A stretch of 6,581 bases of DNA from an uncultured Anaerotruncus sp. (GCA_958414155.1 CATYWI010000071.1:1-6581), one strand, 5' to 3'; numbered from the stretch's first letter, positions 1 to 6,090 are shown. Notes: generated from the letters alone by a model not told the origin. Translations and numbers: made by a program.

Positions 1-1
1 G

Positions 2-310
2 CTTCCGCTCGCATTTGCTTTCTTTCACCCGCGCGGCGATGCTCCGGCACGTACGGCGGCAGTGGTGATTTTGATGAACACGATCACAAATCCCGCGCTC
101 AACCTGATCCTTGCGGCGGTCGTCGGAAGCTTCGGAAAAGCCGTGTACCCGTATGCGGTCGCCGTAGGTGAGATCTCGGTCGTGGCTGCCGAAGCATTCA
201 TTTTGGACCGTGCGCTTGATGCCGCGCCGCGCCGCGCGATAACGGCATCGCTCGCGCTTAATGCCGCGTCATTTGCGGCAGGGATCGTACTCAATAAAAT
301 TTTTACATAG
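2..310 (+). CDS. Multi-pass membrane protein of unknown function, C-terminal part (5' end outside window)
   Basis: The reading frame is open from base 2 to a TAG at 308-310, giving the last 102 residues of a longer protein. A GTG at 62 could be mistaken for a start, but coding sense continues upstream of it with no stop. I see the end of one hydrophobic segment (1-8), a short Arg-containing loop, then three membrane segments near residues 20-43, 46-68 and 79-98. Polar residues sit inside the segments: N34 in an L-N-L motif, E57 and E64 as an E-x6-E pair, and N87 in SLALNAASF. The same pattern with identical N-to-E spacing occurs in the minus-strand gene at the right edge, so the two are related. 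The gene is the first visible member of a plus-strand operon, 17 bases before the next start. Intramembrane acidic and Asn residues suggest a transporter or intramembrane role, but that is inference and I do not recognise the family. Confidence 0.8.
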   Translation, partial: LPLAFAFFHPRGDAPARTAAVVILMNTITNPALNLILAAVVGSFGKAVYPYAVAVGEISVVAAEAFILDRALDAAPRRAITASLALNAASFAAGIVLNKIFT

Positions 311-313
311 ATC

Positions 314-320
314 AAAGGAG
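314..320 (+). promoter_or_regulatory. Ribosome binding site for the 66-aa membrane protein
   Basis: AAAGGAG lies 7 bases before the ATG at 328. This near-perfect Shine-Dalgarno sequence supports the small downstream frame as a real gene. Confidence 0.8.
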
Positions 321-327
321 AATAACA

Positions 328-528
328 ATGAAAACGTTTATGACCGATCCGTGCATTCTTGATATTGTTCCGATCGACCCCGTGGAAGAATTTTTTGTAT
401 ACCGCGGCGGCGGATGGATAGTTGCCGTAGTCGCACTGCTTGTTGCGGCGGCGGTGGTAGGAATCGTACTTATCTCCCGCAGAAACAAGAAAAAAAGCAA
501 AAATAACGGGGAGAATGAGGCAAAATGA
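328..528 (+). CDS. Small single-pass membrane protein (66 aa), first of a tandem related pair
   Basis: The protein has a 29-residue N-terminal part with several acidic residues (D7, D12, D17, E20, E21), one strongly hydrophobic segment at about 30-50, and a basic tail (RRNKKKSK, 51-58). Charge distribution predicts N-terminus outside and C-terminus in the cytoplasm, with no cleavable signal peptide. The segment LLVAAAVV at 37-44 followed by VLIS and a Lys-rich tail is nearly repeated in the next gene, and both proteins begin MK-x-F with L-D at residues 11-12. The pair therefore probably arose by duplication. A strong AAAGGAG site precedes the ATG, and the stop overlaps the next start as ATGA (525-528), implying translational coupling. 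Function is unknown. Possibilities include a small regulatory or assembly subunit for the neighbouring multi-pass protein, but nothing in the sequence proves this. Confidence 0.82.
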   Translation: MKTFMTDPCILDIVPIDPVEEFFVYRGGGWIVAVVALLVAAAVVGIVLISRRNKKKSKNNGENEAK

Positions 529-740
529 AGCTTTTTTCACACTTCATGCCCTTTCTTGATGCGATCGTTGATCCGGACGGATCATATCACCGTGTGATTG
601 ATGAGCTGGAAAACGGCGGATTGCCGCTTCCTGCCCTCATCGGGATCGCGGCGGGTATCATTCTGCTTGTTGCAGCAGCGGTGGTCGCCGTAGTGTTGAT
701 CTCAAAAAATAAGGAGAAGAAAAATGTCAGCAAAGATTAA
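525..740 (+). CDS. Small single-pass membrane protein (71 aa), second of a tandem related pair
   Basis: The ATG sits in an ATGA overlap with the preceding gene. GAGG at 517-520 and GGGGAG at 508-513 can act as the ribosome site. The N-terminal 30 residues are polar and acidic (D12, D16, D18, D26, E27, E29), and an L-P-L-P stretch at 33-36 leads into one membrane segment at about 36-60. A basic tail (KNKEKK, 61-66) follows. Topology is predicted N-out, C-in. It matches the 66-aa protein at the start (MK-x-F, L-D at 11-12) and, with a 10-residue shift, through LLVAAAVV-x-VVLIS. Its last 17 bases overlap the start of the EEP gene, whose Shine-Dalgarno lies inside this frame, so the three genes are likely made together. 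Function is not recognised. Confidence 0.82.
   Translation: MKLFSHFMPFLDAIVDPDGSYHRVIDELENGGLPLPALIGIAAGIILLVAAAVVAVVLISKNKEKKNVSKD
711..716 (+). promoter_or_regulatory. Ribosome binding site for the EEP-family gene
   Basis: AAGGAG lies 7 bases before the ATG at 724, inside the end of the preceding small gene. It fixes the EEP start at 724 despite the 17-base overlap. Confidence 0.8.
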
Positions 741-1500
741 GGTGTTTACATTCAACCTCCGCGTTGAAGCAAAGGTGGACGGTATCAATATCTTCGATAA
801 CCGCCGCGGACGTATACTTGATACCATACGCGAATATTCTCCCGACGTCATCGGCTTTCAGGAAGCCAATGATAAAATGCGCGAGTGGCTCATCGACTCG
901 CTTTCCGACTACTTTGTGGTCGGATGCGGAAGACTTGGCGACTGGCGCGGCGAATCCACCGTTCTTGCGTTCAAAAAGCATATGTTCGAAATGATATCGC
1001 TTGAAAACCGCTGGCTTTCGGCAACTCCGGATATTCCCGGCTCCACCTTCGGCGGCGACCAGAGCAGCTGCCCGCGCATGTTCACGGCGGTGCTCCTCAA
1101 GCATCGCGAGGCGGAAAAGCCCTTTGTTTTCCTCAACACACACCTTGACCACAAGGGCGCTGTCGCGCGTCTTCTCGGCGCTGTTGAGATCATGCAGTAT
1201 CTTTCGGAAAAGGGATATCATTTTGTTATCACCGGCGATATGAACGCACGCCCCAACGCACGTGAGATTGCAGCCTTTACCGATTTCGCGCCCTGCGGCT
1301 CGGCTGTGATCGATGCGACGGAAAAGCTCGGCGGTACATTCCACGGCTTCGGTAAGCTTGAGGTCCCGGTAAAGATAGATTATATTTTCACCGATATGCC
1401 CTGCGACCCCGACGAGTCCTTTATCGTTCCCAACGAGCCGATCGACGGCTTGTATATCACCGACCACTGCCCGGTCTGCTCTTTCGTGACCGCAGAGTGA
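724..1500 (+). CDS. Endonuclease/exonuclease/phosphatase (EEP) family metal-dependent hydrolase
   Basis: At 258 residues this is a single-domain member of the EEP (DNase I-like) superfamily, metal-dependent enzymes that cleave phosphodiester or phosphomonoester bonds. All canonical motifs are present in order: TFNLR with N11, GFQE with metal-binding E47, NTHLDH at 138-143 with H140, GDMNARP with D172 and N174, KIDYIF with D219, and TDHCPV with the catalytic D247-H248 pair. The enzyme is thus predicted active. There is no signal peptide or membrane segment, so it should be cytosolic, which argues against a secreted sphingomyelinase or nuclease. The ATG is supported by AAGGAG 7 bases upstream. 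It overlaps the preceding small gene by 17 bases, and the next gene begins 16 bases after its stop. The substrate (nucleic acid, sugar phosphate, phosphoinositide-like or lipid) cannot be told from motifs alone. Confidence 0.93.
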   Translation: MSAKIKVFTFNLRVEAKVDGINIFDNRRGRILDTIREYSPDVIGFQEANDKMREWLIDSLSDYFVVGCGRLGDWRGESTVLAFKKHMFEMISLENRWLSATPDIPGSTFGGDQSSCPRMFTAVLLKHREAEKPFVFLNTHLDHKGAVARLLGAVEIMQYLSEKGYHFVITGDMNARPNAREIAAFTDFAPCGSAVIDATEKLGGTFHGFGKLEVPVKIDYIFTDMPCDPDESFIVPNEPIDGLYITDHCPVCSFVTAE

Positions 1501-1516
1501 GACGGCGAACGACCGG

Positions 1517-2743
1517 ATGATGAAAAGATCGGTAAAAATAATATCGGCGGTGCTTCTTGTCGCCGTGCTCGCGGTAGCGGCGGCGGTTTTTGCCGTGACG
1601 CGTGAAAACGACGAACGCACCTTTACCGCCGAGTTTTCGCGCCGCAACAAGGTGTATTCGCCCAAGGAAACAATGGCAAAGGCGGTCACAACGCGCCGCC
1701 ATGCTGCTACCTCAGCGCCGGAAACTACGGAAGCGGAAGTCACCACTGCGGAGACGACAAAAGCGCTCCCCGGACTTAAAAACGGCGCCTTCCGCGCTGT
1801 TCTGACAATGAATAAGACTGCGTGGGGAGCCGGCGAGGTCCCGGAGTTTACGCTTGATTTCGGTCTTACCGACGCAAGCTACGGCGCGGGCGACCTGGTG
1901 CTTCACATAGACTGCGACGGAATGAGGCTCTCGGACGAGCTGAAGATAGAGAATTACCTTTACGATGTCCATGCGTTTGACGGTAAAAAAGCACCCGACA
2001 GCGCAACGCTTTCGCTTTTGCGCGGAGGCGCGGAAGGCAAAGAGACAGATGAACTTTCCGAATATGAATACGGAATGCTGTACCTCTGGTTTGAGTTCAT
2101 ACCTGCCGAGGACAATAAAGTATTCGGAAATCTTATCAGCTACAACTACGATGATGACGACGAGGACGGCGAGCTAACCTATGAAAGAACGGGCGTGTGG
2201 GTCGGCGGCTTTTGGTGCGCGTATGCCGTAACGCCTGCGGGAACACGCTTTGCGCGGCATGATGCCGCCCCCGGGGACTTTTTTGCGGATACCGTAATAA
2301 AGCAGTACCGCGCGGGAAGCATAAATGACGCGGAGCTTTGCCGTGCATACTGGCAGCTGGCGCTGTCGGACGCGACCTGTCTTTCCGCAACTTCCCCGAT
2401 ATCCGACGGCACAACGGTCCTCAGCTATTACAGTCCGACTCTTCGCGCAGCTGCGCGCGAGCCTGTATCGGATGCCGATATTCTGTCTCTTGCCGCAAAA
2501 TGCGGACCGTTCGGTGATCGCCGCGACGATGATGCAGTGATACTGAAATCGCGCGGCCGTGAGCTTGCCGAGGCGATACTCGGCGTACTGCGGGATCAGG
2601 GCGTTATCACCGCCGACGAATATGCGGCTGAGACCGAGCGTCTGCTTGATGCGCCGTCGTTTGTCAATACGATGCCGGAATTTGACCGCAGGTTCTCCAA
2701 AGACCGCAAGCTCATAGAAGGAAATATCTTTACCAATGAATAA
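1517..2743 (+). CDS. Membrane-anchored extracytoplasmic protein with Thr-rich linker, unknown function
   Basis: The protein has 408 residues. Residues 1-7 are basic and 8-27 form a hydrophobic segment with no clear cleavage or lipobox Cys, so it is probably an uncleaved N-terminal anchor with the rest outside. Residues 57-82 are a Thr/Ala/Glu-rich linker (TTEAEVTTAETTK at its end), as is common in surface proteins of Ruminococcus-like bacteria. Residues 90-240 look beta-rich, with alternating hydrophobic strands, a D-D-D-D-E-D run at 212-217, and Trp/Tyr-rich strands at 182-192 and 222-236. The C-terminal third is helical and contains two short G-x-I-x3-E hairpins (G267-I269-E273 and G362-I364-E368). 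The latter resembles a SHOCT-type motif. Two consecutive ATGs (1517, 1520) could start it; the ribosome site is weak, so translation may depend on re-initiation after the EEP gene. It overlaps the next gene by 8 bases. Function is not recognised. Confidence 0.85.
   Translation: MMKRSVKIISAVLLVAVLAVAAAVFAVTRENDERTFTAEFSRRNKVYSPKETMAKAVTTRRHAATSAPETTEAEVTTAETTKALPGLKNGAFRAVLTMNKTAWGAGEVPEFTLDFGLTDASYGAGDLVLHIDCDGMRLSDELKIENYLYDVHAFDGKKAPDSATLSLLRGGAEGKETDELSEYEYGMLYLWFEFIPAEDNKVFGNLISYNYDDDDEDGELTYERTGVWVGGFWCAYAVTPAGTRFARHDAAPGDFFADTVIKQYRAGSINDAELCRAYWQLALSDATCLSATSPISDGTTVLSYYSPTLRAAAREPVSDADILSLAAKCGPFGDRRDDDAVILKSRGRELAEAILGVLRDQGVITADEYAAETERLLDAPSFVNTMPEFDRRFSKDRKLIEGNIFTNE
2716..2722 (+). 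promoter_or_regulatory. Ribosome binding site for the thioesterase-like gene
   Basis: AGAAGGA lies 13 bases before the ATG at 2736, inside the end of the preceding gene. Spacing is somewhat long, but it is the only purine-rich site and supports the start in the ATGAATAA overlap. Confidence 0.5.
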
Positions 2744-3524
2744 CTCCGAATATATACCCGAGAGCCGCCGCGGTCTTACGACCGAATACGAGCGCGGCTT
2801 CAGCTACGATGTACACGTTGATATGACCATGTGCGGAGCCGGCGGCTGTGTAACGCCGTCCGGCTGGCAAAGGCTCATTGTCGGTCTGATAGAACGTCAT
2901 CTTGAAAATATCGGCATGGGCGAGCAGGAACTGCTTGACCGCCTCGGTATGTCGTGGATACTGCTTTCGACGCATGTGAGACCTGCGCGCGGGGTGAAGC
3001 TCGGTGAGCATCTTACCGGTATAACGTGGAATTCGGGCGTGATGCCGCCTGTTTTCCGCCGCGATCTCAGACTTTTCGGCGAGGATGGCAGGCTCGTTGC
3101 CTCGGGCGCTACATATTCCACACTGTTTTCGGCGTCGGAGCGTAAATTCTGCACCGACCGTGCGGTCATCGGCAGCCTGTGGCTTCCCGAAGGTGAAAAG
3201 GTCATTGACGCACAACGCCGCGCGCCGCGTCTCGACGGTTTTGTACCTGTTGAGGAACGCCGTGCACGTCCGTCTATGACCGACGGTATGGGACATGTGA
3301 ACAACACCCGCTACGGCGAGTTCGTCTATGATGCGCTCACCGACAGCGAACGCGCAGACATCGGCAGTCTTTCCGCCATGGACGTGTGGTTCTTTACCGA
3401 GATGCGCGAGGGCTGTGTTTTCAGTGTTGAGCGCGCCGGGACGCCGGGAGGCACGGCGGTGCGCGGAGTCCTGCCGGGCGGCGGCGTGTCGTTCCTCATG
3501 TGCCTCGGATTCGGACAAGCATGA
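2736..3524 (+). CDS. Acyl-ACP thioesterase-like double-hotdog protein
   Basis: The 262-residue length and two-part layout fit the acyl-ACP thioesterase family (FatA/FatB-like bacterial members), which release fatty acids from acyl carrier protein by thioester hydrolysis. The first hotdog (about 20-140) shows the hallmark G71-M-S-W74 strand, a G90-E91 turn, the T-W at 97-98, and a F107-R-R-D110 strand. The second hotdog (about 165-262) carries the G186-H187-V-N-N190 active-site motif with D183 four residues before the His, and an Glu at 222 in the position of the family's second acidic residue. The usual Asn two residues before the His is Met185 here, so activity or specificity may differ. There is no signal peptide, so it is cytosolic. 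It is the last gene of the operon, overlapping the anchored protein by 8 bases and followed 22 bases later by a terminator. A generic 4HBT-type acyl-CoA thioesterase is the main alternative. Confidence 0.85.
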   Translation: MNNSEYIPESRRGLTTEYERGFSYDVHVDMTMCGAGGCVTPSGWQRLIVGLIERHLENIGMGEQELLDRLGMSWILLSTHVRPARGVKLGEHLTGITWNSGVMPPVFRRDLRLFGEDGRLVASGATYSTLFSASERKFCTDRAVIGSLWLPEGEKVIDAQRRAPRLDGFVPVEERRARPSMTDGMGHVNNTRYGEFVYDALTDSERADIGSLSAMDVWFFTEMREGCVFSVERAGTPGGTAVRGVLPGGGVSFLMCLGFGQA

Positions 3525-3545
3525 AATTGCTGCGATGAAATAATG

Positions 3546-3584
3546 CAAAAAGCCCTGCGGCGCATATTCCTGCAGGGCTTTTTG
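3546..3584 (+). terminator. Rho-independent terminator ending the upstream operon
   Basis: A perfect 13-bp inverted repeat (CAAAAAGCCCTGC at 3546-3558, its complement at 3572-3584) encloses a 13-base loop. The GC core AGCCCTGC is flanked by an A-tract on the left and a T-tract on the right, so it could terminate in both directions. It begins 22 bases after the thioesterase stop codon. Confidence 0.92.
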
Positions 3585-3660
3585 TGTGCTTTTAATGATG
3601 AAAAATCGCAACAGCGAGAAGGACCATATGTGCAAATATCACAAAAAACATTTTTCAAGC

Positions 3661-3701
3661 CGTTTGTCAATGCAAGTTCACTTGACTTAATGCTGCAAAC
3701 G
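3661..3701. promoter_or_regulatory. Nested inverted repeats over the serC -35 region, candidate operator
   Basis: CGTTTG (3661-3666) pairs with CAAACG (3696-3701). Inside are GTCAA (3666-3670) with TTGAC (3682-3686), and CAAGT-TC-ACTTG (3673-3684). The right arms overlap the -35 hexamer, so a bound repressor would block the promoter. The arms are short (5-6 bp) and the regulator is unknown, so this is a suggestion only. Confidence 0.35.
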
Positions 3702-3710
3702 TAATATAAT
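3682..3710 (+). promoter_or_regulatory. Sigma-A type promoter for serC-serA
   Basis: TTGACT (3682-3687) and TATAAT (3705-3710) are separated by exactly 17 bases in AT-rich DNA. This is one base from full consensus. Transcription should begin near 3717, leaving a leader of about 45 bases before the serC ATG, too short for a riboswitch or T-box. Confidence 0.9.
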
Positions 3711-3734
3711 ATTATAAATAGCAAAATTCCGATC

Positions 3735-3744
3735 TCAGATCTGA
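3735..3744. repeat. 10-bp palindrome in the serC leader
   Basis: TCAGATCTGA is a perfect palindrome within the predicted 5' untranslated region, just before the ribosome site. It could be an operator half-pair or simply chance. Confidence 0.4.
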
Positions 3745-3749
3745 AAGGT

Positions 3750-3756
3750 AAGGTGA
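3750..3756 (+). promoter_or_regulatory. Ribosome binding site deciding the serC start
   Basis: AAGGTGA lies 5 bases before the ATG at 3762. The in-frame GTG at 3753 falls within this site and so is unlikely to be the start. Confidence 0.75.
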
Positions 3757-3761
3757 TCACA

Positions 3762-4850
3762 ATGGATCGTGTATATAATTTTTCGGCAGGTCCTTCAATG
3801 CTTCCTCTTCCCGTGCTTGAACGCGCGGCGTCCGAACTGGTGTCATACGGCAACAGCGGAATGTCTGTCATGGAGATGTCACACCGTTCTCCGGACTATG
3901 AGCCAATAATCAAATCAGCGGAAGCATCACTGCGCAAACTCATGGATATTCCGGACGATTATGCCGTTCTCTTTCTTCAGGGCGGTGCATCGACGCAGTT
4001 TGCCGCGGTCCCGCTCAACCTCATGCCCGAAGGCGGAAAGGCTGATTATATAGTTTCGGGTCAGTTCTCCGGCAAGGCGTACACCGAGGCTCAGAAGTAT
4101 GGGGATGTTGCGCTTGCAGCCACCTCAAAGCCGGATAACTTCACATACATTCCCGCCACAACGCGCGCGTCCTTCCGTCCGGATGCTTCGTATGTCCACA
4201 TCTGCTTCAACAATACGATATACGGCACAAGGTTCAACTATATCCCGGATACCGGGGATATCCCGCTGGTGGCGGATATGTCCTCCTGCATCCTTTCCGA
4301 GCCTGTGGATGTAAAAAAATTCGGCGTTATCTATGCCGGAGCACAGAAAAATGTTGCGCCTGCGGGACTTACCATCGTTATCGCACGCCGTGACCTGCTC
4401 GGTCATGCGCGCCCGGTCTGCCCCACTATGCTTGATTGGAGCATAATGGCTGACAATGATTCAATGTACAACACGCCGCCGTGCTACAATATTTACATGG
4501 CGGGACTTGTGTTTGACTATCTCCTTGCTGAGGGCGGTCTTGATGAAATGAAGCGCCGCAACGAGCGCAAGGCGGCTCTGCTGTATGATTACCTTGACTC
4601 GCAGAGCTACTATATCGCACCGGTGCGTCATGACTGCCGCTCGATGATGAATGTAACGTTCGTCACCGGGAACCCCGAGCTTGACAAGAAATTTGCGTCC
4701 GAGGCGACTGCCGCAGGGCTTAAGAACATCAAGGGGCACCGCTCTGTCGGCGGTATGAGAGCCTCTATTTACAACGCGATGCCCTATGAGGGCGTGGCGG
4801 CGCTTGTTGAGTTTATGAAGAAATTTGCCGCCGGGAATCCCAAGGGCTGA
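3762..4850 (+). CDS. serC: Phosphoserine aminotransferase
   Basis: SerC is a PLP-dependent class V aminotransferase that converts 3-phosphohydroxypyruvate and glutamate to phosphoserine and 2-oxoglutarate, the second step of serine synthesis; it also serves PLP synthesis in some bacteria. From the ATG at 3762 the protein is 362 residues, the same length as the E. coli enzyme. Visible hallmarks are NFSAGPSMLP (6-15), S-H-R at 40-42 for substrate binding, the phosphate-binding G-G-A-S at 74-77, the PLP lysine K196 in YAGAQKN, the N-T-P-P loop at 237-240, and GHRSVGGMRAS ending near 335 with R333. Position 102, a PLP-stacking Trp in E. coli SerC, is Phe. The GTG at 3753 would add three residues but overlaps the ribosome site. 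The gene follows a strong promoter and is separated from serA by only 15 bases, so the two form an operon. Confidence 0.97.
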   Translation: MDRVYNFSAGPSMLPLPVLERAASELVSYGNSGMSVMEMSHRSPDYEPIIKSAEASLRKLMDIPDDYAVLFLQGGASTQFAAVPLNLMPEGGKADYIVSGQFSGKAYTEAQKYGDVALAATSKPDNFTYIPATTRASFRPDASYVHICFNNTIYGTRFNYIPDTGDIPLVADMSSCILSEPVDVKKFGVIYAGAQKNVAPAGLTIVIARRDLLGHARPVCPTMLDWSIMADNDSMYNTPPCYNIYMAGLVFDYLLAEGGLDEMKRRNERKAALLYDYLDSQSYYIAPVRHDCRSMMNVTFVTGNPELDKKFASEATAAGLKNIKGHRSVGGMRASIYNAMPYEGVAALVEFMKKFAAGNPKG

Positions 4851-4853
4851 TAA

Positions 4854-4859
4854 GAGGGG
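4854..4859 (+). promoter_or_regulatory. Ribosome binding site for serA
   Basis: GAGGGG lies 6 bases before the ATG at 4866, in the short serC-serA gap. Confidence 0.75.
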
Positions 4860-4865
4860 ACCGAA

Positions 4866-6038
4866 ATGAAGAAAATAAAGCTGATGAATAAGATCGCCGC
4901 GGTCGGTACGGATGTTTTCGACCGTGCCGAATACGAGGTCGGAGCCGACCTCCCGCTTGAGAGCGCCGATGCGATAATGGTACGCTCGGCGGCATTGCAC
5001 GATACGGTTTTTCCCGCCGGCATGCTTGCCATAGCACGCTGCGGAGCGGGGGTGAACAATATCCCCGTTGAAAAATGCGCCGAGGAGGGAATAGTTGTTT
5101 TCAATACCCCCGGCGCAAACGCCAACGGCGTAAAGGAGCTGACTGTCTGCGCGCTGGCGCTTGCCTCGCGTGATATCGCAGGTGGCATCGAATGGGCTTC
5201 ATCGCTCACCGGAGATGTCGCCGCGCAGGTCGAAAAGGGAAAATCCGCTTTCGGCGGCGTTGAGTTTGCCGGAAAAACGCTCGGCGTTATAGGACTCGGC
5301 GCTATCGGCGGACAGGTCGCAAACACCGCTCTTGCACTCGGTATGAAAGTGCTGGGCTTTGACCCGTACCTTACCGTTGATGCCGCATGGAATCTTTCCG
5401 GCGGTATCGGTCATGCAAAATCGCTTGACGAAATATATGCCGCCGCCGATTATATCACGCTGCATGTTCCGGCTGTCGCCGCGAACCGCGGTATGATAAA
5501 CCGCGAAAGCATTGCAAAAATGAAGGACGGAGTGCGCATCATCAACCTTGCGCGTGCCGATCTGGCGGTTGCCGCCGACATAAAAGAAGCGCTCGCCGCC
5601 GGTAAGGTGGCAAGTTATGTCACCGATTTCCCCACTCCGGAGACTGTCGGCGTAAAGGGGATAGTCAACATCCCGCACCTCGGCGCGTCCACCGAGGAAT
5701 CCGAGGACAACTGCGCCGTAATGGCGGCGCGTCAGCTTGACGCTTACCTCCGCACGGGCAATATCCGCAACTCGGTCAATTATCCGTCGGTGGAGATTCC
5801 CATGGGCGATGGAACACGCATCTGCGCGCTGCACGCCAATATTCCCGCGGTCATCGCAAATATCTCGGGCGTGCTGTCCGGATACGGGATCAATATCGAA
5901 AACCTCACTAACAAATCCAAGGGCGACAACGCATATACGCTTGTTGAGACGACCGGCGTGCTTGACGCCGACGTCGCCGCGGCGGTCGCCGAAAAGATAG
6001 GCGCGCTTGAGGGCATTCACAGAGTGAGAATAATATAA
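4866..6038 (+). CDS. serA: D-3-phosphoglycerate dehydrogenase with C-terminal ACT domain
   Basis: SerA oxidises 3-phosphoglycerate to 3-phosphohydroxypyruvate with NAD, the committed step of serine synthesis. The 390-residue chain has a short substrate-binding half (about 1-95), a Rossmann NAD domain (about 96-280) and an ACT domain (about 318-390), and lacks the extra intervening domain of the long type. Key residues seen are G-A-G-V-N-N at 60-65, G143-L-G-A-I-G148, D166 in FDPY (NAD preference), R230 in NLAR, a D-F-P-T-P-E stretch (254-259) supplying the likely catalytic Glu, and H271 in PHLGAST. The ACT domain carries H323, N325 and N343 with the same spacing as the serine-binding residues of E. 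coli SerA, so serine feedback inhibition is expected. R230 is followed by Ala-Asp rather than the common Gly. A Clostridia-type short PGDH is the best fit. It is co-transcribed with serC. Confidence 0.95.
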   Translation: MKKIKLMNKIAAVGTDVFDRAEYEVGADLPLESADAIMVRSAALHDTVFPAGMLAIARCGAGVNNIPVEKCAEEGIVVFNTPGANANGVKELTVCALALASRDIAGGIEWASSLTGDVAAQVEKGKSAFGGVEFAGKTLGVIGLGAIGGQVANTALALGMKVLGFDPYLTVDAAWNLSGGIGHAKSLDEIYAAADYITLHVPAVAANRGMINRESIAKMKDGVRIINLARADLAVAADIKEALAAGKVASYVTDFPTPETVGVKGIVNIPHLGASTEESEDNCAVMAARQLDAYLRTGNIRNSVNYPSVEIPMGDGTRICALHANIPAVIANISGVLSGYGINIENLTNKSKGDNAYTLVETTGVLDADVAAAVAEKIGALEGIHRVRII

Positions 6039-6043
6039 GATCA

Positions 6044-6084
6044 GGTGGTGTTAAAAAGCTCGTTTTGAGTTTTTTAACACCACC
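6044..6084. terminator. Hairpin between convergent genes, probable bidirectional terminator
   Basis: An 18-bp stem (6044-6061 with 6067-6084, one G-T pair at 6058/6070) closes a 5-base loop. It lies 5 bases after the serA stop and 6 bases before the stop of the opposing gene. The A5/T-run lies within the stem, and the following sequence (GTTTGATTATTTTA) is only a loose T-tract, so termination efficiency is uncertain. Confidence 0.75.
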
Positions 6085-6090
6085 GTTTGA

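Noticed and set aside
62..310. GTG at 62 as the true start of the left-edge gene
   Set aside because: The frame stays open and coding-like to base 2, there is no ribosome site before the GTG, and the homologous region with the right-edge protein begins upstream of it.
25..540. Minus-strand frame with an apparent signal peptide (171 codons)
   Set aside because: It is opposite the three small membrane-protein genes, whose strong ribosome sites and mutual similarity support the plus strand. The hydrophobic start is a reverse-complement coincidence.
727..1746. Long minus-strand open frame (339 codons)
   Set aside because: It lies opposite the EEP gene, which has all catalytic motifs and a good ribosome site. 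The translation shows no domain and is a by-product of GC-rich codon use.
2730..3635. Minus-strand open frame of 301 codons
   Set aside because: It is antisense to the thioesterase-like gene and runs through its terminator. It has no recognisable motif or ribosome site.
3585..3660. Possible riboswitch, T-box or small RNA between terminator and promoter
   Set aside because: The stretch lies upstream of the predicted transcription start of serC, has no T-box consensus and no stable nested stems. I see only AT-rich spacer.
5199..6020. Minus-strand open frame of 273 codons
   Set aside because: It is antisense to serA, which is unambiguous; the antisense product shows no coherent domain.
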